From SIG701 sp045544955 (lineage in GTDB: Bacteria > Bacillota > Clostridia > Oscillospirales > CAG-272), in NCBI GenBank assembly GCA_045544955.1, contig JAZPZY010000071.1, positions 1 through 64,000 on the forward strand: a stretch of DNA of 64,000 nt, read 5' to 3'. The notes beneath the pieces are model-generated. The model saw nothing but the letters and a program-made list of their open reading frames with translations, ran no database searches and was not told the origin of the DNA. Shown piece after piece: positions 24,410 through 33,612 of the stretch (position 1 is the first letter of the stretch; every line of letters starts with the position of its first letter). The position numbers were made by a program, and so were the translations under genes.

Positions 24410-26080
24410 TTATTCGGCGATCTGATTAAGGCGGTAGATGGACTGTGCCAGCTGTGCCTTATCAACGATACCGTCTGCGTTTACTTCCGTAGTGGTGATA
24501 TCAAAGATGTAGTTAGCGGATGCCCATGCAAATGCTTCTCTTGCATCGGCGTCAATGTCGTTGTAATCCTTGTAGGTGCGCAGATCCAGCGTCTCGTACA
24601 GAGGCAGATCCAGTTCTTTTGCAACGTTGTAGAAAGCAACGGCAAGAGCTTCACGAGTCAGTTCCTTGTCAGCATCAGCTGCGGGAATGAGTTTCTTTTC
24701 GGTGAGTTTTTCCTTGGTGATGTCCAGATACTTGCAGAACAGATCGGCAAGATCGCCGTAGGTCATGGCTGCGTTTTTACCAAAGGAGCCGTCCTCGTTG
24801 CCGGGGAGCAGATCGTTTGTCAGTACGTAGGAAACACCGGCGTAGTAGTAGGAGTCACCGTAAATATCAGAGTAGACGTCATACCACTCCAGCTTGCCTT
24901 CTTTGGCCTTTTCGATATTGGCTTTCAGTTCAGCCAGTCTCTTGGCTTCTGCAGCTTCTTTTTCAAGCTTTTCTTTTTCTTCGGGAGTCAGCTCGGGAGC
25001 AGCAGGCTCAGTGGGAACCTTTTCTTCTTCCTTTGGCTCTTCCTTAACCTCGCTCTTCAGAACGGGAACCAGTGCGAGCGTCCACTTGCCGTCTGCAAAT
25101 ACGGGCTTATATACCAGCTCGTATTTGTTGGAATCAAAGCCGGTGATGAAGCCCCAGTTGTAGTTGAAGCCGGGGATAATGCCGCCGATGGTGCCGTAGC
25201 CGGGGATCGTTACGGTCCAGCCGCCGTTCAGACTGCCGCCATTGAGGCTGCCGCCGCCGATAATCGGGAACCAGGTGTTAGGGCGGGAAGGCGTGGGCAG
25301 AGTATCTACGACGTAGATCGTTACAGTTTTGGAGATGGAAGAATCCTTAATGGAGATCGTGATGTCGGTAGTGCCTTTTTTCAGGGCGGTGATCAGACCG
25401 GTGGACTCATCGAAGGAGATTACTTTTTCATCTGCAACGATGTACTCCAACTCATAGGGGAAGGAGTGCCAGGGGTAAGTAGCACCGTTAATGGTAACGT
25501 AAGCGTACAGGGTAGTGGACTGACCAACAAGGAGGCTGGAGCTGGCGATGCGGGTAGCAATCTCAAGGTTGGGGATCGCATCGGGATCCAGAGCCGTTAC
25601 GGTTACGGTGATCAGTGCGAAGGTGCGGTACTCGTTGGAAACGGCGATCGTTGCCTCACCTGCAGCGCTGGCGTATACGTAGCCGTAAGCGTTTACGTTG
25701 GCAACGGCGGGATTGTTGGAGTAATAGGATACACCGGAGCCGAAGCCCAGATTGTGGGTGGTGAACTGATTCATCTCAACGTTTGCCTTGTAGATGGAAG
25801 CAAGGCCGGGGGTGAGAAGAACGTTGCCGGAGTAAGAAGGGTAGAGGTTATTCCAGTAGTAGTAGGAATACAGGGCCTTCTGCTCTTCGGGCGTGAGAGA
25901 ATCGAAATCGGGCAGGAGGACTCCGCCGTAGGAGAAGTAAGGGTTATAAGAGGATACGGGGAATCCGGGTACCGGCGCGGCGGGAAGTGCATTGTCGGCT
26001 GCAGCAACCGCAGTAACAGCACCGGAGAGAAGCATCACCGTTGCAAAGAGGGCGGCAAGCAGTTTCGTGGATTTTTTCAT
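24410..26080 (-). CDS. Secreted surface protein with Ig-like domains and SLH-type C-terminus
   Basis: The start at 26080 has AAGGAG 8 bp upstream and gives a clean signal peptide (MKKSTKLLAALFATVMLLSGAVTAVAAA). The 556-residue protein then has a Pro/Tyr-rich region with a DFDSLTPEEQKALYSYY motif. Two bacterial Ig-like (Big2-type) segments follow, with YSNNPAVANVNAYGYVYA and EKVISFDESTGLITALKKGTTDITI (about residues 115-245). Next come a Gly-rich stretch and a charged Glu/Lys helix (about 340-390). The C-terminal 170 residues resemble S-layer-homology repeats (NEDGSFGKNAAMTYGDLADLF and ITREALAVAFYN-like segments). A cell-wall-associated structural role is inferred. It has its own promoter and terminator, so it is monocistronic. 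Confidence 0.75.
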   Translation of the reverse strand: MKKSTKLLAALFATVMLLSGAVTAVAAADNALPAAPVPGFPVSSYNPYFSYGGVLLPDFDSLTPEEQKALYSYYYWNNLYPSYSGNVLLTPGLASIYKANVEMNQFTTHNLGFGSGVSYYSNNPAVANVNAYGYVYASAAGEATIAVSNEYRTFALITVTVTALDPDAIPNLEIATRIASSSLLVGQSTTLYAYVTINGATYPWHSFPYELEYIVADEKVISFDESTGLITALKKGTTDITISIKDSSISKTVTIYVVDTLPTPSRPNTWFPIIGGGSLNGGSLNGGWTVTIPGYGTIGGIIPGFNYNWGFITGFDSNKYELVYKPVFADGKWTLALVPVLKSEVKEEPKEEEKVPTEPAAPELTPEEKEKLEKEAAEAKRLAELKANIEKAKEGKLEWYDVYSDIYGDSYYYAGVSYVLTNDLLPGNEDGSFGKNAAMTYGDLADLFCKYLDITKEKLTEKKLIPAADADKELTREALAVAFYNVAKELDLPLYETLDLRTYKDYNDIDADAREAFAWASANYIFDITTTEVNADGIVDKAQLAQSIYRLNQIAE

Positions 26081-26124
26081 AGTCAAACTCCTTAAATTAA
26101 ATTCCATAGGAAAACCCTACGTTC

Positions 26125-26153
26125 ATTCTACTATAATGAGGTCGGTTTGTCAA
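26125..26153 (-). promoter_or_regulatory. Promoter of the Ig/SLH surface protein gene
   Basis: On the minus strand TTGACA (26148-26153) and TAGAAT (26125-26130) are 17 bp apart. The leader is about 40 nt. Confidence 0.8.
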
Positions 26154-26313
26154 GTATTATCGCAAAATATGGAAAATACCGGACGTTTTTTTTGGATAGA
26201 CGAGTGAGAAATGAATTTGTTCCCAAAGCGGGAAAATTTTGTTTATCTTTCTTTGCTATATACACGCGCGAAGAGCGCGAGAGGTCACGGCATAAGTAAA
26301 TATTTTTCGGAAA

Positions 26314-27642
26314 TCAACCTTCCCGTTCTTCTTCCAGTGTGGTGAACTTGGTATACTGGCCGAACCAGCCCATTTTTACGTTGCCGGTAGAGCCGTGGCG
26401 GTTTTTGGCAACGATGACTTCCGCCGTATTCTGTGGTTCTCCTTCGGATTTGTAATACTCATCCCGGTAAAGGAAGAGTACGATGTCCGCATCCTGCTCG
26501 ATGGCACCGGAATCACGAAGGTCGGACAGCATCGGGCGTTTGTCGGTACGGGATTCCGGACCGCGGGAAAGCTGGGCACAGCAGATGACCGGCACCTGCA
26601 GTTCTTTGGCCAGCAGTTTGAGGGAGCGGGATATCTCCGAAACTTCCTGAACGCGGTTATCGATGCGTCGGTCGCTTTGCATAAGTCCCAGATAGTCGAT
26701 AACGACGAGCCCCAGGTTTTTCACACGGCGAAGCTTTGCTTTCATGCCGGTAACGGTGATGCCGGGCGTATCGTCGATAAGGATCTGGCAGTCGGATAGG
26801 CGGGAAGAGGCGTGCGCCAGTTTGGTCCAGTCCTCGTCTGTCAGCTCGCCGCTGCGGAGATGATAACTGTCAATGAGCGCTTCGCTGGAGAGAACGCGGG
26901 AAACAAGCTGTTCCGCTGACATTTCCAGAGAGAAGATGGCCACGGCTTTTTTCGTGGACTGCGCAGCGGAGGTGGCTACGTTCATGGCGAAACTGGTTTT
27001 ACCCATACCGGGTCGTGCCCCTACCAGCACCAGATCGGATTTGCCAAGACCTACGAGCACCCGGTCCAGCCCGGAAAAGCCGGTGGGCATGCCGAGGACC
27101 TCTGCCTTGTTTTCATTCAGCATGTGGAGCCGGTCATAGACCTGTACAAGCGCGTCACGAATATGGACGAAATTCTTGTTTTCATGCCCCTCGGCGATGG
27201 CAAAGATTTTCTGCTCCGCCATTTCAATCAGATGCGGTACGTCCTCCTGCTCGCTGTAAGCCGTCTCCGCCACTTCTTCACAGACGCCAATGAGGGAGCG
27301 GAGAATGCTTTTGTCCCGTACGATGGCGGCGTAATCCTTCACGTTGGCGGCACTGGGGACGATTTCGGAAATGAGACGTATGTAATCCTTGCCGCCGGCC
27401 TCGTCGTAGACGCCGTTTTTCACCAGTTCATCCAGCAGCGTGATTACGTCAATGGTGCGGGAACGGAGGTACATTCCCTGCATGGTGCGAAACAGTTCTG
27501 CGTGTTCCTCCAGCTGAAAGTCGTCTGCCGAGAGCAGACCGGCAAGCTGATCCATGCAGGTAGGATCGATCAGAATCGCACCGAGAACGGATTGCTCCGC
27601 TTCCAGGGAAAAAGGCATTCGCCTGCTGATTTCAGTGTTCAT
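26314..27642 (-). CDS. dnaB: Replicative DNA helicase
   Basis: The 442-residue hexameric helicase has the DnaB N-terminal helical domain (PFSLEAEQSVLGAILID, residues 6-22) and a RecA-type motor with Walker A ARPGMGKTSFAMN (about 207-219). Walker B is LVVIDYLGLM, and the C-terminal arginine and beta-hairpin motifs ISRSLKLLAKELQVPVI and QLSRGPE(S/R)R are present. Length is typical of Firmicutes. It follows rplI by 6 bp in the conserved yybS-gdpP-rplI-dnaB order. Confidence 0.97.
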   Translation of the reverse strand: MNTEISRRMPFSLEAEQSVLGAILIDPTCMDQLAGLLSADDFQLEEHAELFRTMQGMYLRSRTIDVITLLDELVKNGVYDEAGGKDYIRLISEIVPSAANVKDYAAIVRDKSILRSLIGVCEEVAETAYSEQEDVPHLIEMAEQKIFAIAEGHENKNFVHIRDALVQVYDRLHMLNENKAEVLGMPTGFSGLDRVLVGLGKSDLVLVGARPGMGKTSFAMNVATSAAQSTKKAVAIFSLEMSAEQLVSRVLSSEALIDSYHLRSGELTDEDWTKLAHASSRLSDCQILIDDTPGITVTGMKAKLRRVKNLGLVVIDYLGLMQSDRRIDNRVQEVSEISRSLKLLAKELQVPVICCAQLSRGPESRTDKRPMLSDLRDSGAIEQDADIVLFLYRDEYYKSEGEPQNTAEVIVAKNRHGSTGNVKMGWFGQYTKFTTLEEEREG

Positions 27643-27648
27643 AGGTTA

Positions 27649-28095
27649 TCAGGTGTCCGATACGACAACGTTGATCTTGCCGCTGACGTCAGCGTACAGC
27701 TTTACGTCCAGGGCATAAGAGCCAAACGCACGGATCGGACCGTCCATATCGATCTTACGCTTGTCAACTGTAATCCCGTGATCTTTTTCCAAAGCCTCTG
27801 CGATATCCTTGGCGGTTACGGAGCCGTAAAGACGCCCGTCCGCACCGGCAGTGGATTTCAGTTTTACAACCACGCCGGTGAGTTTTTCGGCAACGGCACG
27901 GGCAGCGGCCTTTTCTTCCTCAATTTTATGGAGGCGAGCCTCCTCTTTGGATTTCAGCTCGCTCATGATCTTTGCATCTGCCTCCACGGCGAGTCCTTTG
28001 GGAAAGAGAAAGTTGCGGGCATATCCGTCCGATACGTTGATCAGTTCACCTTTTTTGCCCTGTGCTTTTACGTCCTGCAGAAGTACGACTTTCAT
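27649..28095 (-). CDS. rplI: 50S ribosomal protein L9
   Basis: The 148-residue protein shows the L9 signature MKVVLLQDVKAQGKKGELINVSDGYARNFLFPKGLA at the N-terminus, the long connecting helix (about 40-75) and the C-terminal RNA-binding domain with GRLYGSVTAKDIAE. It binds 23S rRNA and bridges ribosomal domains. It is placed between gdpP and dnaB as in most Firmicutes. Confidence 0.97.
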   Translation of the reverse strand: MKVVLLQDVKAQGKKGELINVSDGYARNFLFPKGLAVEADAKIMSELKSKEEARLHKIEEEKAAARAVAEKLTGVVVKLKSTAGADGRLYGSVTAKDIAEALEKDHGITVDKRKIDMDGPIRAFGSYALDVKLYADVSGKINVVVSDT

Positions 28096-28131
28096 ATTTT
28101 TTCACCTTGTTCCGTTTGGAAATCCTTTCAA

Positions 28132-28155
28132 TGTTGTTGTGTTGTTGTGTTGTTG
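28132..28155. repeat. Three tandem TGTTGTTG units
   Basis: Three perfect copies of an 8-bp unit lie between gdpP and rplI, upstream of the rplI ribosome site. On the transcribed strand this gives an unstructured CAA-rich leader. Confidence 0.7.
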
Positions 28156-28176
28156 TATAGTTATAATATGCGGGTT

Positions 28177-30219
28177 TTATTTTTGTGAGTCAGCCTGGCC
28201 CGGCTTGTCCGTGCCGTCCAGATAGGCGTCGATGGCTCCTTTGAGCTGTACGAGTGCGTCGTGCAGGGTAGAGGTGACCTGAGCCGCTGCCATATCGAAA
28301 TGGCCGCCGCCTTTCAGTTTTTCCAGAATCAGCTGTACGTTGATTACGTCACCGGAGCGTGCGGAGATGTGTACCACGTCGCCGATGCGGATCAGCGCAA
28401 AGGAGGCCTGCACGCCTTCCACCGTGAGAAGCTTGTCGGCGGCTTTGGCGGCGGCAATGCGGTCCCCCGCATCTCCTTCGCCTTCACCCAGTGCGATGGC
28501 CATAATGCCCCGGTAGATCACTACGTTGGAGCGGAACTTTGCCTCCCGTATGAAATCGTCCAGATCCGTCTTGAACAGATTCTGGGATTCAGCCGGAACC
28601 GCACCACGGTCTCTGAGATACAGTGCCGCGCTGAACGTACGGGTACCGGTGTTCTTGGTGAACTGCTTTGTGTCAAGCAGAATGCCGGCCATCATAAGAT
28701 TGGCTTCGGCCGGGCGGAGAAGCGTTTCAGGGAGCACCTGCTCCAGCATTTCTGCCACCAGCTCACAGGCGGCAGACGCAGAAGGCTCGATGTAGGAGAT
28801 CAGCGGATTCTTTTCGAATTCCGCCGTTTTTCTGTGATGGTCGATCACCACGACATTGTCGATGTTCCGGAACAGTTCGGGCGACTCCATTTTTTCCGGA
28901 TTGTTTACGTCCACGACGATCAGCAGCGTCTGGGCGGAAACCAGATCCAAGGCGTCGCTCGTATCAATGAGAACATCCTCGTATTCGCTCACGCCCGAAA
29001 GCATTTGCCGGCATCCGGCCAGATTGGGATCTCTGAGATCGGTAACGATGTTTACCCGATTACCGCAGAAAAGAGCAAGCCGTGCCATGCCTACCGCCGC
29101 ACCGAATGCGTCAAAGTCAGCGTACTTGTGTCCCATGATCAGCACGTTGGATGCACGGGAGAGATGGAGGATGAGCTCGTTGGCAATCACACGGGCACGC
29201 ACCTTCGTGCGTTTCTGCATAGTCTTCGTACGGCCGCCGTAGAACTCGATGCCGGATTCGTTTTTTACAACTACCTGATCACCGCCCCGTTGCAGTGCCA
29301 TATCCAAAGCGGCCGATGCGGCACGCTCTTTTTCGGCAAACTCACCGCGGACGTTGGCAACGCCTACGGAGATAGTGACGGGAACCTTGGCGTCTCCGAT
29401 GCGGATATTGCGGATTTTATCCAGAATGTCAAATTTGCGGACGATAAAATCATCCAGATGCCGGGCTTCAAATACGAACAGGTAGCGGTCACGTTCGTAT
29501 TCCTTCAGAACGCCCTCTGCCTCTGCTGCCCATTCACGGAGGACGTTTTCGATCTCCAGGGCCACGCTGCGGAATCTCTCCTGCTCGTACTGGAGCAGCT
29601 CCTCCAGATTGTCCATGAGAATATAGGCAACCACCGCTTCGCTTTGTGCCAGTTGCTTGTACAGCCGTTCCGTCTCGGTCACGTCAGTAAGTGAGACGAT
29701 GCAGAATCCCTTTTCCTTGGCACGGAAGGTGTGAACACGTGCCCGGAAGGAGCGCTCGCCTACGGAAACGGCGGCACCGTCGGAGGCGTTTTCGGTGAGA
29801 ATATCAACGACGCTCCGGCTGAGATATTCTTCTGCCCGGTGTCCGTATAACTGTACTTTGGTTTCCGTTACAGCGGCAAAGGCGCGGTTGTACCAGATGA
29901 TCCGTTCTTCCGCTTCGTCACAGATGAATACGGGGGAAGAGAAGCGCATCACGGTATCAACCATGATATTTCCAAGAACGGGGGAGAGCGTCTGACTGTC
30001 GGCACCGTGGGCACCGGCCCGGTCGAAATAGTGATAGATGAAGAGCGCCGATGCGGCGATAAGGAGAAATGCACCAATGCAGAGAACGGCAAGGGGAATT
30101 TTTGTAAACGTCCCCAATATGGCCACGAGAGCCAGCCAAAAGGCCACAGCCGCTGCTGTCAGCGCGGCAGGGAAAGATATGCGGTCAGGCCAAAGGGAAC
30201 GAGTGGATCGTTTTGACAT
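28177..30219 (-). CDS. gdpP: c-di-AMP phosphodiesterase (GGDEF-like/DHH-DHHA1 protein)
   Basis: The start at 30219 follows an AGAAGGA site and gives the usual membrane N-terminus; two hydrophobic segments lie at about residues 13-50. The 680-residue protein then has a PAS-like region (VICDEAEERIIWYNRAF), a degenerate GGDEF domain and a DHH phosphodiesterase domain. The latter has metal motifs GHKYADFDAFGAA, VVDVNNPE and VIDHHRK, followed by DHHA1 with GGGHFDMAAAQ. It hydrolyses c-di-AMP to pApA, lowering a second messenger that controls osmolyte and K+ transport and wall stress. The order yybS-gdpP-rplI-dnaB is conserved. Confidence 0.93.
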   Translation of the reverse strand: MSKRSTRSLWPDRISFPAALTAAAVAFWLALVAILGTFTKIPLAVLCIGAFLLIAASALFIYHYFDRAGAHGADSQTLSPVLGNIMVDTVMRFSSPVFICDEAEERIIWYNRAFAAVTETKVQLYGHRAEEYLSRSVVDILTENASDGAAVSVGERSFRARVHTFRAKEKGFCIVSLTDVTETERLYKQLAQSEAVVAYILMDNLEELLQYEQERFRSVALEIENVLREWAAEAEGVLKEYERDRYLFVFEARHLDDFIVRKFDILDKIRNIRIGDAKVPVTISVGVANVRGEFAEKERAASAALDMALQRGGDQVVVKNESGIEFYGGRTKTMQKRTKVRARVIANELILHLSRASNVLIMGHKYADFDAFGAAVGMARLALFCGNRVNIVTDLRDPNLAGCRQMLSGVSEYEDVLIDTSDALDLVSAQTLLIVVDVNNPEKMESPELFRNIDNVVVIDHHRKTAEFEKNPLISYIEPSASAACELVAEMLEQVLPETLLRPAEANLMMAGILLDTKQFTKNTGTRTFSAALYLRDRGAVPAESQNLFKTDLDDFIREAKFRSNVVIYRGIMAIALGEGEGDAGDRIAAAKAADKLLTVEGVQASFALIRIGDVVHISARSGDVINVQLILEKLKGGGHFDMAAAQVTSTLHDALVQLKGAIDAYLDGTDKPGQADSQK

Positions 30220-30259
30220 GATGTCCTTCTTTCTTTCCGGGGGAAGGGCGCGTGCAGAT

Positions 30260-31246
30260 TCACGAAGCCGCATTTTCCCGTCGGAATACGATATAGATGC
30301 CATAAAAAGCCGCAAACGTAAGAAACCAGTAGAGACCGGCGGCGGCAATCATAAGCGCCAGAAACAGCAGAGCCAGCCGGCTGGAAACACCGAGTGATTC
30401 GGATCTGCGGAATTGCGAAACCAATGTGGTAAGTCCCAGAATGGAGAGAGGCAGGAGAAAAATCAGGGAAAGATTATAACAGCCGTAGTACAGCGCCTGG
30501 GTGTCCTGCACGGCGGCAAATAAAAACGTGAAGATTTGTGAACCGATGTACAGTACGGTCATGCCCTTGGTAGGCATCATCCGCCAGCCGTCTTTGAAGA
30601 AAAATGTGTCAGCCTTCATACCGATCAGCATACGCCGGACGATGACGGTAGCAATATAGGAAACGAGAAACAGTGAGCACGCCGCAATGGCAGGAGCGAG
30701 CAACGTGGCGTAGGTAACGAGGGCGGCCGCACTTTCCTCTGTGAAAAGGGGCATTTCTCCCGCATCTGCCGTGACCACGGTAAACGAGGTCAGCGCTTCC
30801 GTCAGGGACGTACGCAGAGAGAGAAGAAAATCGGAGAGGGAGATCCGCTGCACGACCAGTAAAACGGCACCTGCGGCAGCAAGTACAAATCCTACCGAAA
30901 CGGAAGTGATGGCAATAGCGGCCATGCGGCTCTTGCCAAGCCGGAGCGAGAAGGCGATGGAAACCCCGGCCGGTAAAAAGGCGAAGGCCGGAACGGCGGA
31001 AAGCACGTTCGGTGCCTGAAAGGCAATGAGTAAAGCACAGGCAAGGGGGATGAAAAGTGTGAGAATGGAACGGTGAAACAGAAGAAGCACAGCGAGAAAG
31101 GCACCGGATACGGCGGCGGTCAGGATAAAGAATCCGCCGACATGCACGGAGAGGCAGGAAAGGAGGAGAAGTGCTCCGAAAAGCAAGGCGGCTCCGGGCA
31201 GAGGAAGTGAAGGAAGCGCCGTATTGCGTGTCGTGCTGTTGATCAC
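30260..31246 (-). CDS. YybS-like DUF2232 membrane protein
   Basis: I place the start at the GTG at 31246, which has GAGG 8 bp upstream. The ATG at 31276 falls within 6 bp of the -10 element and has no room for a ribosome site. The resulting 328-residue protein has about eight hydrophobic helices and few charged residues. DUF2232 proteins are found next to gdpP in Firmicutes but have no established biochemical role; some have similarity to S-component-like transport proteins. The C-terminal segment LGVSSRLALLFLALMIAAAGLYWF is typical of the family. Confidence 0.75.
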   Translation of the reverse strand: MINSTTRNTALPSLPLPGAALLFGALLLLSCLSVHVGGFFILTAAVSGAFLAVLLLFHRSILTLFIPLACALLIAFQAPNVLSAVPAFAFLPAGVSIAFSLRLGKSRMAAIAITSVSVGFVLAAAGAVLLVVQRISLSDFLLSLRTSLTEALTSFTVVTADAGEMPLFTEESAAALVTYATLLAPAIAACSLFLVSYIATVIVRRMLIGMKADTFFFKDGWRMMPTKGMTVLYIGSQIFTFLFAAVQDTQALYYGCYNLSLIFLLPLSILGLTTLVSQFRRSESLGVSSRLALLFLALMIAAAGLYWFLTFAAFYGIYIVFRRENAAS

Positions 31247-31281
31247 CGGATATACCTCACAAACATAACGATACATAATAC

Positions 31282-31291
31282 ATTATACCAC
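31282..31291 (-). promoter_or_regulatory. Extended -10 promoter of the yybS-gdpP-rplI-dnaB operon
   Basis: On the minus strand TGG-TATAAT is an extended -10 element (TATAAT at 31282-31287). No good -35 is seen. It supports translation starting at 31246, not at 31276. Confidence 0.65.
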
Positions 31292-31382
31292 ATATTTTCT
31301 CCGATAGATGAAGTATTTGTAAAATTTCGCCCTTTCGGCACTTTTTCCTTTACAATATTTTACCGAAAAAGCAAAACATCTG

Positions 31383-31410
31383 TTGCATCCCGCCAAAAAT
31401 GGTATATAAT
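31383..31410 (+). promoter_or_regulatory. Promoter of murD
   Basis: TTGCAT (31383-31388) and TATAAT (31405-31410) with a 16-bp spacer, about 65 bp before the murD start. It diverges from the yybS promoter across roughly 100 bp. Confidence 0.65.
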
Positions 31411-31473
31411 ATATACAGTGAGGGAGAGCGGTGTCTTTCCCGGAATCCATCAGGTTACAGAGGTGCGTTCATT

Positions 31474-32886
31474 ATGGCCATGCCGCAATTTCAAAATAAA
31501 ACAGCCATCCTTTTGGGGGCGGGTGTATCCAATATGCCCCTGGCCGGCTTTCTCGTTTCCCACGGTGCGCTTGTTACGGCACGGGACAAGAAAACGGAAG
31601 AAGAATTGGGGGAGAATGCCGAAAAACTGCGTGCATTGGGCGTATCTATCGTGGGCGGGGAGAACTACCTTTGTGATCTGCACGCCGATTATATATTCCG
31701 CTCGCCCGGCTTCCGGCCGGATCTGCCGCCGCTTCGTGAGGCGGTGGAGAGAGGGGCTGTGCTCACCTCCGAAATGGAACTGTTTCTTGAAAACCGTCCC
31801 TGTACGGCTATCGGCATTACCGGCAGTGACGGCAAAACCACCACTACCACGCTTATATCCGAAATTCTCCGCTGCGCTGTAAAAGACAGCGGTGCGTCCG
31901 TGTTCCTGGGCGGCAATATAGGCGAGCCTATGCTGTACCGTATTGAGTCCATGACTGAGCGGGACTATGCGGTGGTGGAGCTGTCCAGCTTTCAGCTGAT
32001 GACGGCAGACAGTGCCCCGGACGTGGCGGTGATCACCAATATCACCCCCAACCATCTGAACTGGCACACCGATATGGAGGAGTATATAGCCGCAAAGGCG
32101 AAAATTCTTTCCGGTTGCAGCCGGGCCGTTTTGAATTACGAAAACGAAATCACACGGAAACTTGCCGCCGACGCCCCGTGCCCGGTAACGCTGTTCTCAC
32201 TCGATCCTATTCCCGATACGGCCCTGCGGCCGGAGGATTCCGCCGTTTACGAAAAGGACGGCAAGATCGTATTCCGCCTTGCCGGCGAGACGGAGGAATT
32301 CCCGATCCTTTCCGTGTCCGATATTATCCTTCCCGGGCGTCATAACGTGGAGAACTATATGGCGGCCATTGCCGCCGTTCGCGGATACGCCGCACCGGAG
32401 GACATTGCAGCCGTGGCTACGTCCTTCCGGGGTGTGAAGCACCGACTGGAGTTGGTGCACGAAACGGGCGGCGTTTCCTACTACAACAGTTCTATTGATT
32501 CCTCTCCTACCCGCACTGCGGCCGCACTCAGTGCTATGGGCAACCGTTCTCTCGTGGTAATCTGCGGCGGATACGATAAAAACCTCCCCTTTGAGCCTCT
32601 GGCGGAGGCATTGCTGCAACATGGGAATATCCGTGCGGTCGTTCTCACCGGTGCCACGGCGGAGAAGATTGCCGCCGCGATCAAGGCCCATCCCGATTTG
32701 TCATCGCGCTCCCTTTCTGTAGTGCATAAAGCGGATTTCACCGAGGCAGTGCTTGCGGCATCGGATGCCGCCAAAGAGGGCGACGCCGTGCTTCTTTCCC
32801 CGGCCTGTGCCAGTTTTGACGCTTTTGCTAATTTCGAAAAACGGGGCGAACGGTTCTGTGAGATCGTGCGTGCCATTCATCGCTGA
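31474..32886 (+). CDS. murD: UDP-N-acetylmuramoyl-L-alanine--D-glutamate ligase
   Basis: The start at 31474 (AGAGGTG upstream) gives the standard MurD N-terminus with the Rossmann motif AILLGAGVSNMPLAGFL. The ATP loop GITGSDGKTTTTTLI, the NITPNHLNWHTDMEEYIAAKAKI motif and YNSSIDSSPTRTAAAL follow in order. The 470-residue cytoplasmic enzyme adds D-Glu to UDP-MurNAc-L-Ala in peptidoglycan synthesis. In this window it stands apart from the usual dcw cluster. Confidence 0.96.
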   Translation: MAMPQFQNKTAILLGAGVSNMPLAGFLVSHGALVTARDKKTEEELGENAEKLRALGVSIVGGENYLCDLHADYIFRSPGFRPDLPPLREAVERGAVLTSEMELFLENRPCTAIGITGSDGKTTTTTLISEILRCAVKDSGASVFLGGNIGEPMLYRIESMTERDYAVVELSSFQLMTADSAPDVAVITNITPNHLNWHTDMEEYIAAKAKILSGCSRAVLNYENEITRKLAADAPCPVTLFSLDPIPDTALRPEDSAVYEKDGKIVFRLAGETEEFPILSVSDIILPGRHNVENYMAAIAAVRGYAAPEDIAAVATSFRGVKHRLELVHETGGVSYYNSSIDSSPTRTAAALSAMGNRSLVVICGGYDKNLPFEPLAEALLQHGNIRAVVLTGATAEKIAAAIKAHPDLSSRSLSVVHKADFTEAVLAASDAAKEGDAVLLSPACASFDAFANFEKRGERFCEIVRAIHR

Positions 32887-32918
32887 TAAACGTACAACCG
32901 AAAGGAGAAACTCTGACC

Positions 32919-33500
32919 ATGCTGGCATCGGAATCTTTGCGCGACGGACGGGAACGGCAGGCGGCGGTATCGCTGGATTCGCTGATCCCCAAAGACCATA
33001 TCATACGAAAAATCGACAACGCCATTGATTGGCAGGCCTGCTCGGAGCCCCTTCGTTCTTTTTACAGCGCAGAGCGGGGAAGACCGGCCTTTGAGCCGGA
33101 GATCCTTCTGGCGGTGGCACTCCTGCGGCACATCTATCATTTGGATTCTCTGCGTGCGGCGGCAGCCGAGATGCAGACGAATCTGGTGTACCGGTGGTTT
33201 ATCGGGTGCCCGCTGCATCAGCCCGTGCCCCACTTTTCCACCATCAGCTCCAACATGCTGCACAGGATTCCGGCGGAGAAGTTTGATGAGGCATTTGCCA
33301 AGGCGATCTGCTGTATTATCGACGGGGGAGTGGCGCGTCCGGAGGATTTGATATACGAGTCTCCCTTCCTCAAAAAGGACGGCTGGTACGAGCAGTTGTG
33401 TACAAGGTATTTTCTGGCCGTGGATCAGCTGTCTTTCCCCGAGGAAGACGTGAACACGGCAGTGCCGTCCGGTACGGGACAGATCGGGTTCGGAATTTAA
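32919..33500 (+). CDS. Transposase-derived protein: N-terminal IS1182/IS5-type domain only
   Basis: The 193-residue product matches the N-terminal DUF772-type domain of IS1182/IS5-group transposases: SLIPKDHIIRKIDNAIDW, a YSAERGRPAFEPEILLAVALLRHIY stretch and LVYRWFIGCPLHQPVPHFSTIS. The DDE catalytic domain is absent. After about residue 150 the sequence is unrelated to transposases and ends in a short acidic and Gly-rich tail. It is not obviously decaying: it has a good AGGAGA ribosome site, no frameshift and a terminator after it. It may be a truncated IS relic or a domesticated DNA-binding protein. No inverted repeats were noticed at its borders. Confidence 0.65.
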   Translation: MLASESLRDGRERQAAVSLDSLIPKDHIIRKIDNAIDWQACSEPLRSFYSAERGRPAFEPEILLAVALLRHIYHLDSLRAAAAEMQTNLVYRWFIGCPLHQPVPHFSTISSNMLHRIPAEKFDEAFAKAICCIIDGGVARPEDLIYESPFLKKDGWYEQLCTRYFLAVDQLSFPEEDVNTAVPSGTGQIGFGI

Positions 33501-33505
33501 TCTTC

Positions 33506-33540
33506 AAAAAGCGGGAATCTGCAAAGATTCCTGCTTTTTT
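33506..33540 (+). terminator. Intrinsic terminator after the transposase-derived gene
   Basis: A 15-bp stem (33506-33520 with 33525-33539, one G-T wobble) has a GCAA loop and ends in T residues. Confidence 0.9.
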
Positions 33541-33551
33541 TGTGAATCGGC

Positions 33552-33580
33552 TTGACTTGCTTTTTGAATCATCGTATAAT
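33552..33580 (+). promoter_or_regulatory. Promoter of uxaB-uxaA
   Basis: TTGACT (33552-33557) and TATAAT (33575-33580), 17-bp spacer, 33 bp before the uxaB start. Confidence 0.8.
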
Positions 33581-33612
33581 GAATCCGTAGTTTTAAAAAT
33601 CGAGAGGCAGTT

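Noticed and set aside
26262..26290. GCGCG-rich inverted repeat as terminator of dnaB
   Set aside because: Stem is short and no T tract follows on the minus strand; support is too weak.
31247..31276. ATG at 31276 as start of the DUF2232 gene
   Set aside because: It sits within 6 bp of the -10 element; the GTG at 31246 has a proper Shine-Dalgarno.
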